From Entomomonas sp945283395 (GTDB lineage Bacteria; Pseudomonadota; Gammaproteobacteria; Pseudomonadales; Pseudomonadaceae): a stretch of DNA of 64,000 bases. The notes below the pieces were generated by a model. The model did not search any database. It saw only the letters and a program-made list of their open reading frames with translations, and had not been told where the DNA came from. This document shows positions 7,257 to 16,041 of the stretch, piece by piece (the stretch's first letter is position 1; each line of letters opens with the position of its first letter). The position numbers and the translations under genes are program-made. The DNA is taken from contig CAMLLC010000006.1 in the NCBI GenBank assembly GCA_946480835.1, forward strand, positions 56,861 through 120,860. The letters run 5' to 3'.

Positions 7257-7529
7257 ATGAAACTATTATTCATTACTATTGTGGCATGTTTTTTGACTGC
7301 ATGTAATTCTAACTCTCAACAAAAAAATGAAGATTTATGCGCCATCAATCTTAATAAAATCAGCAATTATAAGGCATATGATGCCTCGACCATGGGGGAA
7401 CCTAGTAAAACACACATTAGCGAACTCCGCCAACAGGCAGAACAATATCAACGACAAGGTGATATTAAAAACTGTATAGCTGTTAGTGAGCAAGCCTTAA
7501 CCATTCTTAAACAATATGACAATAAATAG
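7257..7529 (+). CDS. Small lipoprotein, function unknown
   Basis: This 90-residue protein begins with a type II signal peptide: MKLLFITIVACF, then lipobox LTAC with Cys16 as the lipidation site. The mature part is polar and helical and includes HISELRQQAEQYQRQGD, which resembles one short TPR-like helix pair. AAAGAGG lies at suitable distance before the ATG and a good terminator follows, so it is a single-gene unit. I do not recognise the family. Asn follows the Cys, so no aspartate inner-membrane retention signal is present; an outer-membrane location is likely. Confidence 0.6.
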   Translation: MKLLFITIVACFLTACNSNSQQKNEDLCAINLNKISNYKAYDASTMGEPSKTHISELRQQAEQYQRQGDIKNCIAVSEQALTILKQYDNK

Positions 7530-7537
7530 CTTTATTT

Positions 7538-7562
7538 AAGGCACTTAGCCGAGTGCCTTTTT
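7538..7562 (+). terminator. Intrinsic terminator after the lipoprotein gene
   Basis: AAGGCACT pairs with AGTGCCTT across a 6-base loop, followed by five T, 8 bases after the stop codon. Confidence 0.8.
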
Positions 7563-7751
7563 AATAGATACAGAATAAATAAACTAAGGAGTATTAGATT
7601 TAACGTCCGTTATTTCTTTAACCAATTACTATCACGAACATTTCTTAGATAAGATAATTCTTTATTTTACGAATAGAATTTTTTTAGTAAATTATTTTAT
7701 TTAAAATAAAATGTTATAGAACTCTATATGCTTTATTAATTCTTTTAGCAT

Positions 7752-7780
7752 AAAAAAACCCACCAAATGATGGGTTTTTT
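7752..7780 (-). terminator. Intrinsic terminator of groES-groEL
   Basis: On the minus strand AAAAAACCCA, a short loop and TGGGTTTTTTT form a hairpin with a U-tract about 25 bases past the groEL stop. The A-run on the other side makes it usable in both directions. Confidence 0.8.
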
Positions 7781-7802
7781 AATCAAAGCGATATGGCAAA
7801 AA

Positions 7803-9449
7803 TTACATCATGCCCATGCCGCCCATACCGCCCATACCACCCATATCAGGCATTGCAGGAGCAGCTTTTTCTTCAGGAATTTCGGCTACAATAGCTTCAG
7901 TAGTAATTAATAAGCCGGCGATAGAAGCAGCAGCTTGTAATGCACTACGAGTTACTTTAGCAGGATCAATGATTCCAAACTCTATCATATCACCATATTC
8001 GCTAGTAGCAGCATTGTAACCATAATTACCTTTACCTTGTTTTACTTTATCAAGCACAACAGAGGATTCATCTCCAGCGTTAGCAACGATTTGACGAAGA
8101 GGAGCTTCAGCTGCACGACGTAAAATATTGATACCTACAGTTTGTTCCTCATTAGAGCCTTTGAGGTTTTTAATCGCCTCTATAGCACGAACAAGAGCAA
8201 CACCACCACCAGGCACAACACCTTCTTCAACAGCAGCACGAGTAGCACTCAAGGCATCTTCTACGCGCGCTTTTTTCTCTTTCATTTCAACTTCAGTTGC
8301 CGCGCCTACTTTGATTACAGCTACGCCACCTGCTAATTTGGCAAGGCGTTCTTGTAATTTTTCGCGATCATAATCTGAGGTAGTTTCTTCAATTTGCGCA
8401 CGGATTTGTTTAATACGTGCTTCAATATCAGCTTGATTACCAGCACCATCAATGATAGTAGTATTTTCTTTGTTAGAAAGAGTACGTTTAGCAGTACCTA
8501 AGTGTTCTAATGTAGTATTTTCTAGACTTAATCCTACTTCTTCACTTATTACAGCCGCACCAGTCAAGATAGCAATGTCTTGCAGCATAGCTTTACGACG
8601 ATCACCAAAACCAGGAGCCTTAACAGCAACTACTTTTACAATTCCGCGCATATTATTAACTACTAAGGTTGCTAAGGCTTCGCCTTCTACATCTTCAGCA
8701 ATAATTAATAATGGACGACCTGATTTAGCTACTGCTTCTAACACAGGTAACAATTCGCGGATATTAGAGATTTTCTTATCCACTAATAAGATATAAGGAT
8801 TATCTACTTCAGCAGCCATAGTATCTGGTTTATTTATGAAGTAAGGAGATAGATAACCACGATCAAACTGCATACCTTCTACTATAGAAAGTTCGTTTTC
8901 TAGACCTGAACCTTCTTCAACAGTTATCACACCTTCTTTACCTACTTTTTCCATAGCTTCAGCAATGATATTGCCTACTGATTCATCTGAGTTAGCAGAA
9001 ATAGTACCAACTTGGGCTATAGACTTAGTATCAGCACAAGGTTTAGATAAATTTTTAAGCTCAGCGACAATAGCTGTTGTTGCCTTATCAATACCACGCT
9101 TTAAGTCCATTGGGTTTAAACCAGCAGCTACTGATTTTAAACCTTCAGTTACAATAGCTTGAGCCAAAACAGTAGCAGTAGTAGTACCATCACCTGCTGC
9201 ATCATTAGCTTTTGATGCTACATCTTTAACTAATTGAGCACCTATATTTTCAACTTTATCTTTTAATTCAATTTCTTTTGCAACTGTAACACCATCTTTA
9301 GTGATTAAAGGCGCACCAAAGCTACGCTCTAAAACTACATTACGACCTTTTGGGCCTAAAGTTGCTTTTACTGCATCGGCTAAAACATTAACCCCAGTTA
9401 ATAATCTTCTACGTGCAGAATCGCCAAATTTAACTTCTTTAGCAGCCAT
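7803..9449 (-). CDS. groL: Chaperonin GroEL (60 kDa)
   Basis: This full-length 548-residue GroEL forms the double-ring chamber that folds proteins with ATP and GroES. Family signatures include GPKGRNVV, the ATP-site GDGTTTATVLA, RGYLSPYFI in the apical domain, and the C-terminal GGMGGMGGMGMM tail. It follows groES by about 33 bases and shares its sigma-32 promoter. No oddities are seen in the sequence. In symbiont-like genomes GroEL is often highly expressed, but that cannot be judged here. Confidence 0.99.
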   Translation of the reverse strand: MAAKEVKFGDSARRRLLTGVNVLADAVKATLGPKGRNVVLERSFGAPLITKDGVTVAKEIELKDKVENIGAQLVKDVASKANDAAGDGTTTATVLAQAIVTEGLKSVAAGLNPMDLKRGIDKATTAIVAELKNLSKPCADTKSIAQVGTISANSDESVGNIIAEAMEKVGKEGVITVEEGSGLENELSIVEGMQFDRGYLSPYFINKPDTMAAEVDNPYILLVDKKISNIRELLPVLEAVAKSGRPLLIIAEDVEGEALATLVVNNMRGIVKVVAVKAPGFGDRRKAMLQDIAILTGAAVISEEVGLSLENTTLEHLGTAKRTLSNKENTTIIDGAGNQADIEARIKQIRAQIEETTSDYDREKLQERLAKLAGGVAVIKVGAATEVEMKEKKARVEDALSATRAAVEEGVVPGGGVALVRAIEAIKNLKGSNEEQTVGINILRRAAEAPLRQIVANAGDESSVVLDKVKQGKGNYGYNAATSEYGDMIEFGIIDPAKVTRSALQAAASIAGLLITTEAIVAEIPEEKAAPAMPDMGGMGGMGGMGMM

Positions 9450-9482
9450 TATATTTTCCTCAAATCTTATAAAACTGGTAAA

Positions 9483-9776
9483 TTATTTTTCAATAACAGC
9501 AAGAATTTCGCTTTCACCCATAATAAGTAAATCTTCTCCATCAACTTTGATGGTGTTACTTCCAGAATATGGGCCAAACACGACTTTATCACCAACCTTT
9601 AAAGCAACCGCACGAACTTCACCATTATCTAATACACGGCCTGTACCTACAGCTACTACTTCACCTTGGTTTGGTTTTTCAGCTGCTGAGCCTGGCAATA
9701 CAATACCACCAGCAGTCTTTGTTTCTTCTTCGCTACGGCGAATGACAACACGGTCATGCAATGGACGAAGTTTCAT
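9483..9776 (-). CDS. groS: Co-chaperonin GroES (10 kDa)
   Basis: This 97-residue lid of the GroEL chamber starts MKLRPLHDRVVIRR. The mobile loop is EEETKTAGGIVLPGSA and the C-terminal part is GDKVVFGPYSGSNTIKVDGED. I use the ATG at 9776, the family start. An in-frame TTG at 9782 lies closer to the AGGAG (4 bases, versus 10 for the ATG), so limited initiation there is possible. It is the first gene of the groESL operon, with a leader of about 130 bases. Confidence 0.98.
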   Translation of the reverse strand: MKLRPLHDRVVIRRSEEETKTAGGIVLPGSAAEKPNQGEVVAVGTGRVLDNGEVRAVALKVGDKVVFGPYSGSNTIKVDGEDLLIMGESEILAVIEK

Positions 9777-9912
9777 ATCCAAAATTCTCCTGAATAAATT
9801 ATTAGTTAATGAACAACAATTACACCATTATTAGTTACATGAATTAATAATGGCAACTAGATAAAAATACCTCGCTCTTTACAAGAACTCAGTATCAAAT
9901 AAACATGCTACT

Positions 9913-9941
9913 TATATAGGGACTATTTTTTAGATTTCAAG
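9913..9941 (-). promoter_or_regulatory. Sigma-32 heat-shock promoter of groES-groEL
   Basis: Read on the minus strand, CTTGAAA (9935-9941) is followed after 13 bases by CCCTATATA (9913-9921). This matches the sigma-32 consensus CTTGAAA-N(11-16)-CCCCATNT closely. No CIRCE repeat is visible, as expected for a gammaproteobacterium. Confidence 0.85.
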
Positions 9942-9960
9942 GGATAATTTTTTATTTTAT

Positions 9961-10404
9961 TCATCTTTTTTTTTGCCACTCTCCCTCAATAATGTTACCG
10001 TCATTTTCTTTTTTCTCAAATCCTTGCCGAAAATCTCCTGCATAAGTCTGTTTTTGAACGCCATAATACCTCAATAACTTTTTAGCGATCTGAATAAACA
10101 ATGTCCTTGTGGAAGGAATAATCAATAACGCGCCTATCACATCTCCTAATAACCCAGGTAATAATAACAGGAATCCTCCAGCTCCTAATAACAGTCCATT
10201 CATCATCTCGCTATTAGGTGACTCGCCGCTGACTATTTTCTGTCTGATGCCTAATAAGGTTGACAGCCCAGCCAAACGTAAAACTAATATTCCTAACACC
10301 GCGGTAGCTAACATGATAAAAAGCGTTAAACCTATGCCGAGGACACGGCCAGCTATTAATAACAAAACTATTTCAATAACAATATATATTCCAAATAAAC
10401 GCAT
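9961..10404 (-). CDS. fxsA: FxsA-family membrane protein
   Basis: This 147-residue inner-membrane protein has hydrophobic helices at about 3-20, 22-45 and 70-95, with FLLLLPGLLGDVIGALLIIP in the third region. The cytoplasmic tail is charged. E. coli FxsA relieves F-plasmid exclusion of phage T7 when overproduced; its normal role is unknown. It lies just upstream of groES in the same direction, as in Pseudomonas and E. coli. The groES sigma-32 promoter sits right after its stop codon. Confidence 0.9.
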   Translation of the reverse strand: MRLFGIYIVIEIVLLLIAGRVLGIGLTLFIMLATAVLGILVLRLAGLSTLLGIRQKIVSGESPNSEMMNGLLLGAGGFLLLLPGLLGDVIGALLIIPSTRTLFIQIAKKLLRYYGVQKQTYAGDFRQGFEKKENDGNIIEGEWQKKR

Positions 10405-10619
10405 GACTATTTGTGCCTTTTGTTAAAGCCTTTATGCATAGTTCTACTATGCCATATCCTTTTATTAACTTATATCTAATTCTATTATTTATAGAAAAAA
10501 TACTTTGCAAAATTTTAACAATTAAACCAATAGATAATATGAAATAACTTTCTTACCAGTACCATCATGCTATTTACTAGTCTAACATCAGAATTGTAAA
10601 AGGTAAGGAGATGTATATT

Positions 10620-11450
10620 ATGCAAATACCAACTATTGCTTTAAATAATGGCATTACTCTGCCAGCTATAGGCTTTGGTACATGGCCATTAAAGTCGCAA
10701 GCGTGTACTAAAGCAGTTAGTACTGCCATCGAAAAGGGCTATAGGTTAATAGATACTGCTGCTAAATATGACAATGAAGCCGCGATAGGCAAAGCCATAA
10801 AACAGACTAAAATAGCAAGAGAAGACTTATTTGTAACCAGCAAAGTTAGAGGTAGTGAACATGGTTATACAAAAACTATTAATGCCTTTCAGCACACACT
10901 TAAAGATTTGCAACTTGATTATTTAGACTTATATTTAATACACTGGCCTCTGCCCAGTAAAGATCTTTATGTGGAAACATGGCAAGCTTTAATAACCCTC
11001 TACAATAACGGTTTAGTTAGAGCAATTGGCACATCCAATTTCAAAATAGCTCATTTAAGCCGAATCATTGATGAGACGGGAGTAATTCCAGCGGTAAATC
11101 AAATTCAGCTGAGTCCTTATTTACCACAACAAGAAATTCGTCACTGGTTAAAACAATATCATATTATTTGCCAAGATTGGAGCCCTCTAGGAAAAGGCAC
11201 TGAACTACTTAATGACATCAGAATCAGACAGCTAGCACATAAACATCAAAAAACACCTGCCCAAATAGTATTACGTTGGCATATCCAATTAGGCAATTCG
11301 GTTATTCCTAAAACCTCTACTCCTAACCGTATGGTAGAAAATTTAGACATTTTTAATTTTGCGCTTGATAAAGATGATATGTTGCTTATCTCAACAATCA
11401 ATCAACATAGCGCCCCTAAACAAGACCCTGACACCTACATCGAAGAATAA
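10620..11450 (+). CDS. Aldo/keto reductase (2,5-diketo-D-gluconate reductase type)
   Basis: This 276-residue NADPH-dependent reductase has a TIM-barrel fold. The catalytic tetrad is visible: Asp and Tyr in LIDTAAKYDNE, Lys in VTSKVRG and His in YLIHWPLP. Cofactor-side motifs are IGTSNF, NQIQLSPYLPQ and VIPKTSTPNRMVEN. It reduces aldehydes and ketones; the physiological substrate is unknown. I choose the second ATG (10620), which lies 9 bases after AAGGAG; the first ATG (10611) touches that AAGGAG directly. It is transcribed alone, with an inverted-repeat terminator after it. Confidence 0.9.
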   Translation: MQIPTIALNNGITLPAIGFGTWPLKSQACTKAVSTAIEKGYRLIDTAAKYDNEAAIGKAIKQTKIAREDLFVTSKVRGSEHGYTKTINAFQHTLKDLQLDYLDLYLIHWPLPSKDLYVETWQALITLYNNGLVRAIGTSNFKIAHLSRIIDETGVIPAVNQIQLSPYLPQQEIRHWLKQYHIICQDWSPLGKGTELLNDIRIRQLAHKHQKTPAQIVLRWHIQLGNSVIPKTSTPNRMVENLDIFNFALDKDDMLLISTINQHSAPKQDPDTYIEE

Positions 11451-11459
11451 TTTATTCTG

Positions 11460-11490
11460 GTTAGCCATTCATCAATAAATGGCTAACTTT
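11460..11490 (+). terminator. Terminator after the aldo/keto reductase gene
   Basis: GTTAGCCATT pairs perfectly with AATGGCTAAC across an 8-base loop, 10 bases after the stop codon. Only three T follow, so it may be moderate. Bases 11491-11763 beyond it hold nothing I recognise. Confidence 0.65.
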
Positions 11491-11763
11491 AACTAATAAC
11501 TATAAATTAATAGTCAATAACCTATCTCTTTAAATTATTGGTAAAAATTAAAATACTTGCTCATCTAATTAGTTAAAATGAGCAACTTTTTTAGTTATCT
11601 AGCATTTTATTCTGTGTTTATTTCTGTTAAATAGCTAGTGGAATGGATTTCTTTTAACTATGCATTAACTCATTTTTTAGTCAAATCATTTCTATTACAA
11701 TCTTGCGAAAGCAGTACTACTATCATTATCGGCAACTACATAGTGTAAAAAAATTGGTAACTA

Positions 11764-13338
11764 TTAATTAGTTATCATTTGTCTAAAGTGTCTTGGCCTC
11801 ATTCCAAACAGTCCTAAAGCTCCAAAAAAGACAATAACTCCAGCTATGACTAAAATGCTCATTTCAACTACCCGTTTTTTCCAAGACCAAGCAAACCAAT
11901 CAACAGAAGGAGCATTTAACCTCAATAACAATATAGACATTACTATACAAGCTGCAACTAACCTAGCAATAAATACAAACCATCCAGCTCCCGGTTTATA
12001 AACACCTGCCTTATATAATCCCCAACCTAATAAAATGGTATTTAATACAGAGGAAAGTGATGCAGCTAATGCTAAACCAACATGCTGCAACGGCCATATC
12101 AAAACTAAATTAAACCCCATATTAGCTATCATGCAAATAATAGCTATTTTGACTGGAGTTTTTAAATCTTGCCGAGCAAAGTATCCAGGAGCTAACACTT
12201 TGATTAACATAAAGGTTAATACTCCTAATGAATATGCTTGTAAAGCTTTAGCAGACTGCTCTACTGCATAAGTTGTCATTTTTCCATAATTATAAAGTGT
12301 AGCTATTAAAGGTTCAGCTAATACTCCTAATGCGATCGCAGCAGGTACACCTACTAATAACACCATTTTAATTGCCCAATCAATAGTAGCAGAAAATGCT
12401 TGCGGCCTCTCTCCTGCATGCTGTCTTGAAAGACTCGGCAAAATGACTGTTCCTATTGCAATACCAAAAGCCCCCAATGGCAGCTCTGATAATCTATCCG
12501 CATAATAAAGCCATGACACACTGCCTTCTTTTAAGAAAGAAGCCAAAATCGTATCAAATAAAAGGTTAATTTGACTAACAGAAACACTTAATAACGCCGG
12601 AAGCATTAATAACAAAATACGTTTAACTCCCTCATCTTTATGTAATCTAGGACGGGGCAATAATCTCATTTTGGCTAAAAAAGGTAATTGGAATAAGAAC
12701 TGAGCAACCCCTGCAATAAATACTCCCCATGCCAAAGCCATAACTGGCACGGTAAAAAAAGGAGACATAAAAATAGTGGCTGCTATCATGCTAATATTAA
12801 GAAAAATAGGCGTAACTGCAGGCACTGCAAATTTACTATAACTATTTAAAATACCGCTACAAAACGCTGTTAATGAAATCAACATTAAGTAAGGGAACGT
12901 GATACGTAGCAATCTCCCAGCCAGCTCCATTTTATAGGGATCATTATAAAATCCAGGAGCAAATACCATCATAATATAAGGGGCAAAAATCACTCCAAAT
13001 ACTGTAATTCCGGAAAGTACCAAGCCTAAAGCACCTATGGTTCTATCCACTAATAGCTTAACCTCTGCTATGGTGCGCTTAGTTCTATATTCTGATAATA
13101 CTGGTACAAATGCTTGCGCAAAAGCCCCCTCCGCAAATAGGCGCCGCAAAAAGTTAGGAATGCGAAAAGCTACAAAGAAAGCATCAGCGGCTGAATTAGA
13201 ACCAAAATAGCGAGCTACCACTATATCCCTCACCATTCCCAAAACTCGTGATAATAACGTCATCAAACTCACCACTATACTGGAACGTAATAAACCATCC
13301 TCGGAGTTTTTCTTTGGTTGCTCAACTGTTTCTGACAT
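11764..13338 (-). CDS. murJ: Lipid II flippase MurJ (MviN)
   Basis: This 524-residue protein of the MOP exporter superfamily has about 14 membrane helices and moves lipid II across the inner membrane for peptidoglycan synthesis. Diagnostic stretches are SLMTLLSRVLGMVRDIV, FRIPNFLRRLFAEGAFAQAF and YADRLSELPLGAFGIAIGTV. It retains the arginines of the central cavity (RLFAEG, YADRL). It is divergent from rpsT with about 270 bases between, a Pseudomonas-like neighbourhood. It is essential in most bacteria and intact here. Confidence 0.97.
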   Translation of the reverse strand: MSETVEQPKKNSEDGLLRSSIVVSLMTLLSRVLGMVRDIVVARYFGSNSAADAFFVAFRIPNFLRRLFAEGAFAQAFVPVLSEYRTKRTIAEVKLLVDRTIGALGLVLSGITVFGVIFAPYIMMVFAPGFYNDPYKMELAGRLLRITFPYLMLISLTAFCSGILNSYSKFAVPAVTPIFLNISMIAATIFMSPFFTVPVMALAWGVFIAGVAQFLFQLPFLAKMRLLPRPRLHKDEGVKRILLLMLPALLSVSVSQINLLFDTILASFLKEGSVSWLYYADRLSELPLGAFGIAIGTVILPSLSRQHAGERPQAFSATIDWAIKMVLLVGVPAAIALGVLAEPLIATLYNYGKMTTYAVEQSAKALQAYSLGVLTFMLIKVLAPGYFARQDLKTPVKIAIICMIANMGFNLVLIWPLQHVGLALAASLSSVLNTILLGWGLYKAGVYKPGAGWFVFIARLVAACIVMSILLLRLNAPSVDWFAWSWKKRVVEMSILVIAGVIVFFGALGLFGMRPRHFRQMITN

Positions 13339-13535
13339 AACAATAAATTAGTCCTAATTTAGCTCATAATAAATAATAAGCCCCTCTTTATAGCTTATTT
13401 TAAAGAGAAAGCAAATCAGCGCATTGAAGTTTAAGCGGCTGTTATAACGATCGCAAACTTTATTTAACTAATTAATGTTAATAAAGTTATCATATATTAA
13501 CAGCCATTTTATGGTATTTCTTCTTATAAAATAAC

Positions 13536-13564
13536 TTGACATCTCTTGAAAAAAAAGGCAACAT
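13536..13564 (+). promoter_or_regulatory. Probable promoter of rpsT
   Basis: A perfect -35 TTGACA (13536-13541) is followed after 17 bases by CAACAT (13559-13564), a weak -10. The rpsT start is about 45 bases downstream. Confidence 0.5.
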
Positions 13565-13610
13565 TGCTGGCCTTAATTTTATTAATAGAGTTTTTTCGAG
13601 GAGTTGAAAG

Positions 13611-13886
13611 GTGGCAAATACCCCATCCGCAAAAAAACGCGCAAGACAAGCTGAAAAGCAACGCGCTCACAATGCCAGCTTGCGCTCTATGGTTCGTACC
13701 TATATCAAGAACGTGGTTAAAGTGTTAGCAACTAAAGATTTAGAAAAATCAAAAGAAGCTTATGCTAAAGCAGTTCCCGTTATTGATCGTATTGCAGATA
13801 AAGGCATTATTAGCAAAAACAAGGCCGCTCGCCATAAGAGTCGTTTGAATGCCCATCTTAAAGCATTAAGTCAAAACGTGGCTTAA
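13611..13886 (+). CDS. rpsT: 30S ribosomal protein S20
   Basis: This 91-residue basic three-helix protein binds 16S rRNA and starts ANTPSAKKRARQAEKQ. The initiation codon is GTG, 8 bases after GAGGAG. In E. coli rpsT uses a non-AUG start (UUG) as part of autoregulation, so the weak start may have a similar purpose here. It is a single-gene unit between its own promoter and terminator. Confidence 0.97.
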   Translation: MANTPSAKKRARQAEKQRAHNASLRSMVRTYIKNVVKVLATKDLEKSKEAYAKAVPVIDRIADKGIISKNKAARHKSRLNAHLKALSQNVA

Positions 13887-13902
13887 TCTTTAATAATCTT
13901 AT

Positions 13903-13929
13903 AAAAACCGACTCATTTGTCGGTTTTTT
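13903..13929 (+). terminator. Intrinsic terminator of rpsT
   Basis: AAAAACCGAC and GTCGGTTTTTT form a stem with a 6-base loop and U-tract, 17 bases after the rpsT stop. Confidence 0.85.
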
Positions 13930-13936
13930 AGTTAGC

Positions 13937-14071
13937 ATGAAAAAAATTAGACACTCTATAAGTCATCTAGTTGATAGGCTTTCTTCAGATATCTTAATAG
14001 CAACTGTTATTTTCTTAACCGCTTTTATTATAATAGTAATAGTGCTAACTTTATTTTTATTGCCAATCTAA
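13937..14071 (+). CDS. Possible 44-residue single-helix membrane peptide
   Basis: An ATG frame of 44 codons directly after the rpsT terminator encodes a basic start (MKKIRHSISHLVDRLSSD) and one long hydrophobic helix, about residues 19-43. The positive-inside layout looks real, but there is no ribosome-binding site and the start nearly touches the terminator. It may be a chance frame. I do not recognise it. Confidence 0.25.
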   Translation: MKKIRHSISHLVDRLSSDILIATVIFLTAFIIIVIVLTLFLLPI

Positions 14072-14138
14072 TTAAAGTTTTTACAATGGCTACTGTTTGC
14101 TATGACAACAGACAACACTCCTTTTTGTTTATAGCTAA

Positions 14139-14627
14139 CTAGTCAGTAATGGGCAAGGCTAAGCTTTCTTTAATTTCCTCCATCACTATATAACTCTTAG
14201 ACTCTCTGACATGAGGTAATTTTAATAAAATATCACCAAGTAATTTTCGGTAAGAAGCCATCTCAGAAATACGCGCTTTTAATAAATAGTCAAAATCACC
14301 AGACACTAGATGGCACTCTTGCACCTGCGGTAATTTAACTACTGCTTTTCTAAATTCCTCAAATATATCACCAGACTTATAGGCTAAATTGATTTCTACA
14401 AAAACCAACAAATTAGATTTCAAATATTTAGGGTTTAATTGGGCGTGATAGCCTAAAATTACCTTTTCACGCTCCAAACGCCTGACTCTTTCAGTACAAG
14501 GGGTAGTTGAAAGCCCTACTCTATCTCCTAATTCCGTAAAAGCAATACGGCCTTCTTGTTGTAAGATTTTTAAAATACTTCTGTCTATTTTATCTAAATC
14601 TTTTCTACTTTCTGTTTTAGTCCTCAT
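14139..14627 (-). CDS. dadR: Lrp/AsnC-family regulator of the dad operon
   Basis: This 162-residue regulator has an N-terminal winged helix (KIDRSILKILQQEGRI...GLSTTPCTERVRRLE) and a C-terminal RAM ligand domain (LVFVEINL, VQECHLVSGDFDYLLKARI). It is divergent from dadA across about 145 bases. In Pseudomonas the equivalent Lrp activates dadAX in response to alanine and other amino acids. An in-frame ATG four codons upstream exists; I use the ATG giving MRTKTESRKDLDKIDR, which matches remembered Pseudomonas proteins. Family certain, dad-specific role likely from context. Confidence 0.9.
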   Translation of the reverse strand: MRTKTESRKDLDKIDRSILKILQQEGRIAFTELGDRVGLSTTPCTERVRRLEREKVILGYHAQLNPKYLKSNLLVFVEINLAYKSGDIFEEFRKAVVKLPQVQECHLVSGDFDYLLKARISEMASYRKLLGDILLKLPHVRESKSYIVMEEIKESLALPITD

Positions 14628-14683
14628 AATAACATCCACTATGAAATAAAATAAAAATAATGATAATCACTAAATATAATTAT

Positions 14684-14709
14684 ATAAATAGATAAATAGA
14701 TAAATAGAT
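14684..14709. repeat. Three tandem copies of an 8-base repeat in the dadR-dadA intergenic region
   Basis: ATAAATAG occurs three times in tandem (14684-14691, 14692-14699, 14700-14707) and continues for two more bases. It sits between the two divergent start codons, in the region where promoters and Lrp sites must lie. Copy-number change would shift promoter spacing by 8 bases. Confidence 0.8.
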
Positions 14710-14771
14710 TAACTATATACTAGTTATAAGTCGTTTCTAATAAAAATAATCCTAATTGCAAAGAGGCCATC

Positions 14772-16025
14772 ATGCGAATATTAGTACTGGGTAGCGGTGT
14801 AATAGGAACAACATTAGCTTATTTTCTAGTAAAAAAAGGCATGCAAGTAACTGTTATAGATCGCCAAGCTGGCCCTGCACTTGAAACCAGTTATGGGAAT
14901 GCAGGGCAAATCTCACCAGGTTATGCTTCGCCATGGGCTGCTCCCGGCATACCCTGCAAGGCAATAAAATGGCTTACACAACAACATGCCCCTTTAGCTA
15001 TTAAAGCAACTAATGACCGCCTACAATATCGTTGGCTGATGCAAATGTTACGTAATTGTACGACCAATCGTTATGCGGTAAATAAAGAGCGGATGGTTCG
15101 TATGTCAGAATATAGTCGTGATTGCTTGGACCAACTAAGAACAGATACAGGAATCAACTACGAACAACTAACCCTTGGAACTACTCAACTTTTCCGCACT
15201 CAACAACAATTAGATAATGCGGCTAAAGATATTAACATTCTTAAACAAGCAAATGTTCCTTATGAGCTATTAGATAAAGTTGCTATCACTAAGGTAGAAC
15301 CAGCCTTAGCTCCAGTAATAGATAAATTAGTAGGAGCTTTACGGTTACCAAATGATGAAACAGGTGATTGTTATCTTTTTACTACTCGATTAGCCAAAAT
15401 AGCCGAACAGTTAGGGGTAGAATTTAAGTTCAATCGTATTATTGAAAAACTTCACGTTAGCGGTAATATTATTAATGGGGTCTGGATTGACGGTGAACTC
15501 ATCCAAGCTGACCGCTATATACTTTGTTTAGGTAGTTATACTCCCCAGCTACTGGCTCCTTTAGGCATTTATCTACCTATTTACCCTCTAAAAGGATATT
15601 CCCTTACCATTCCTATCAGCAACCCAGATATGTCACCTACTTCAACTATCTTAGATGAGACGTATAAGGTTGCTATAACCCGCTTCGAGAATCGTATCCG
15701 CGTAGGAGGAATGGCTGAACTTTGTGGATTTGACTTATCCTTGCCAACTAAACGTAGAGAAACTCTAAAATTAGTCACTCGCGATCTCTATCCACAAGGT
15801 GGTAATATTAGCCAAGCAACTTTTTGGACGGGTTTAAGACCTGCCACCCCAGATGGAACCCCTATTATTGGTGAAACTCGTATCAATAATTTGTATCTCA
15901 ACACTGGGCATGGTACTTTAGGCTGGACAATGGCTGCCGGTTCAGGCCGTTACTTAAGTGATATAATAGCTGGAGATAAACCAGAAATAAGTACCGAAGG
16001 TTTTGCTTTTTCACGTTACCAATAA
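14772..16025 (+). CDS. dadA: D-amino acid dehydrogenase (small subunit)
   Basis: This 417-residue FAD enzyme oxidises D-alanine and other D-amino acids to 2-oxo acids and ammonia, passing electrons to the respiratory chain. The N-terminal Rossmann motif GSGVIGTTLAYFL binds FAD; ETSYGNAGQISPGYASPWAAPG is a DadA signature; the C-terminal FAD region is GLRPATPDGTPIIGET...NTGHGTLGWTMAAGSG. It heads dadA-ridA-dadX, which together turn L-alanine into pyruvate via D-alanine. AGAGG precedes the ATG by 5 bases. Slightly shorter than the roughly 430 residues of its relatives at the C-terminus. Confidence 0.97.
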   Translation: MRILVLGSGVIGTTLAYFLVKKGMQVTVIDRQAGPALETSYGNAGQISPGYASPWAAPGIPCKAIKWLTQQHAPLAIKATNDRLQYRWLMQMLRNCTTNRYAVNKERMVRMSEYSRDCLDQLRTDTGINYEQLTLGTTQLFRTQQQLDNAAKDINILKQANVPYELLDKVAITKVEPALAPVIDKLVGALRLPNDETGDCYLFTTRLAKIAEQLGVEFKFNRIIEKLHVSGNIINGVWIDGELIQADRYILCLGSYTPQLLAPLGIYLPIYPLKGYSLTIPISNPDMSPTSTILDETYKVAITRFENRIRVGGMAELCGFDLSLPTKRRETLKLVTRDLYPQGGNISQATFWTGLRPATPDGTPIIGETRINNLYLNTGHGTLGWTMAAGSGRYLSDIIAGDKPEISTEGFAFSRYQ

Positions 16026-16041
16026 TAAATAGGAGTTATTC

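Noticed and set aside
8128..8796. Long plus-strand frames opposite groEL
   Set aside because: They are antisense shadows of a highly conserved gene and have no family character or ribosome-binding sites.
9301..9834. A 177-residue plus-strand frame over groES and the groEL start
   Set aside because: Antisense to groESL, no start signals, and it covers the groES leader.
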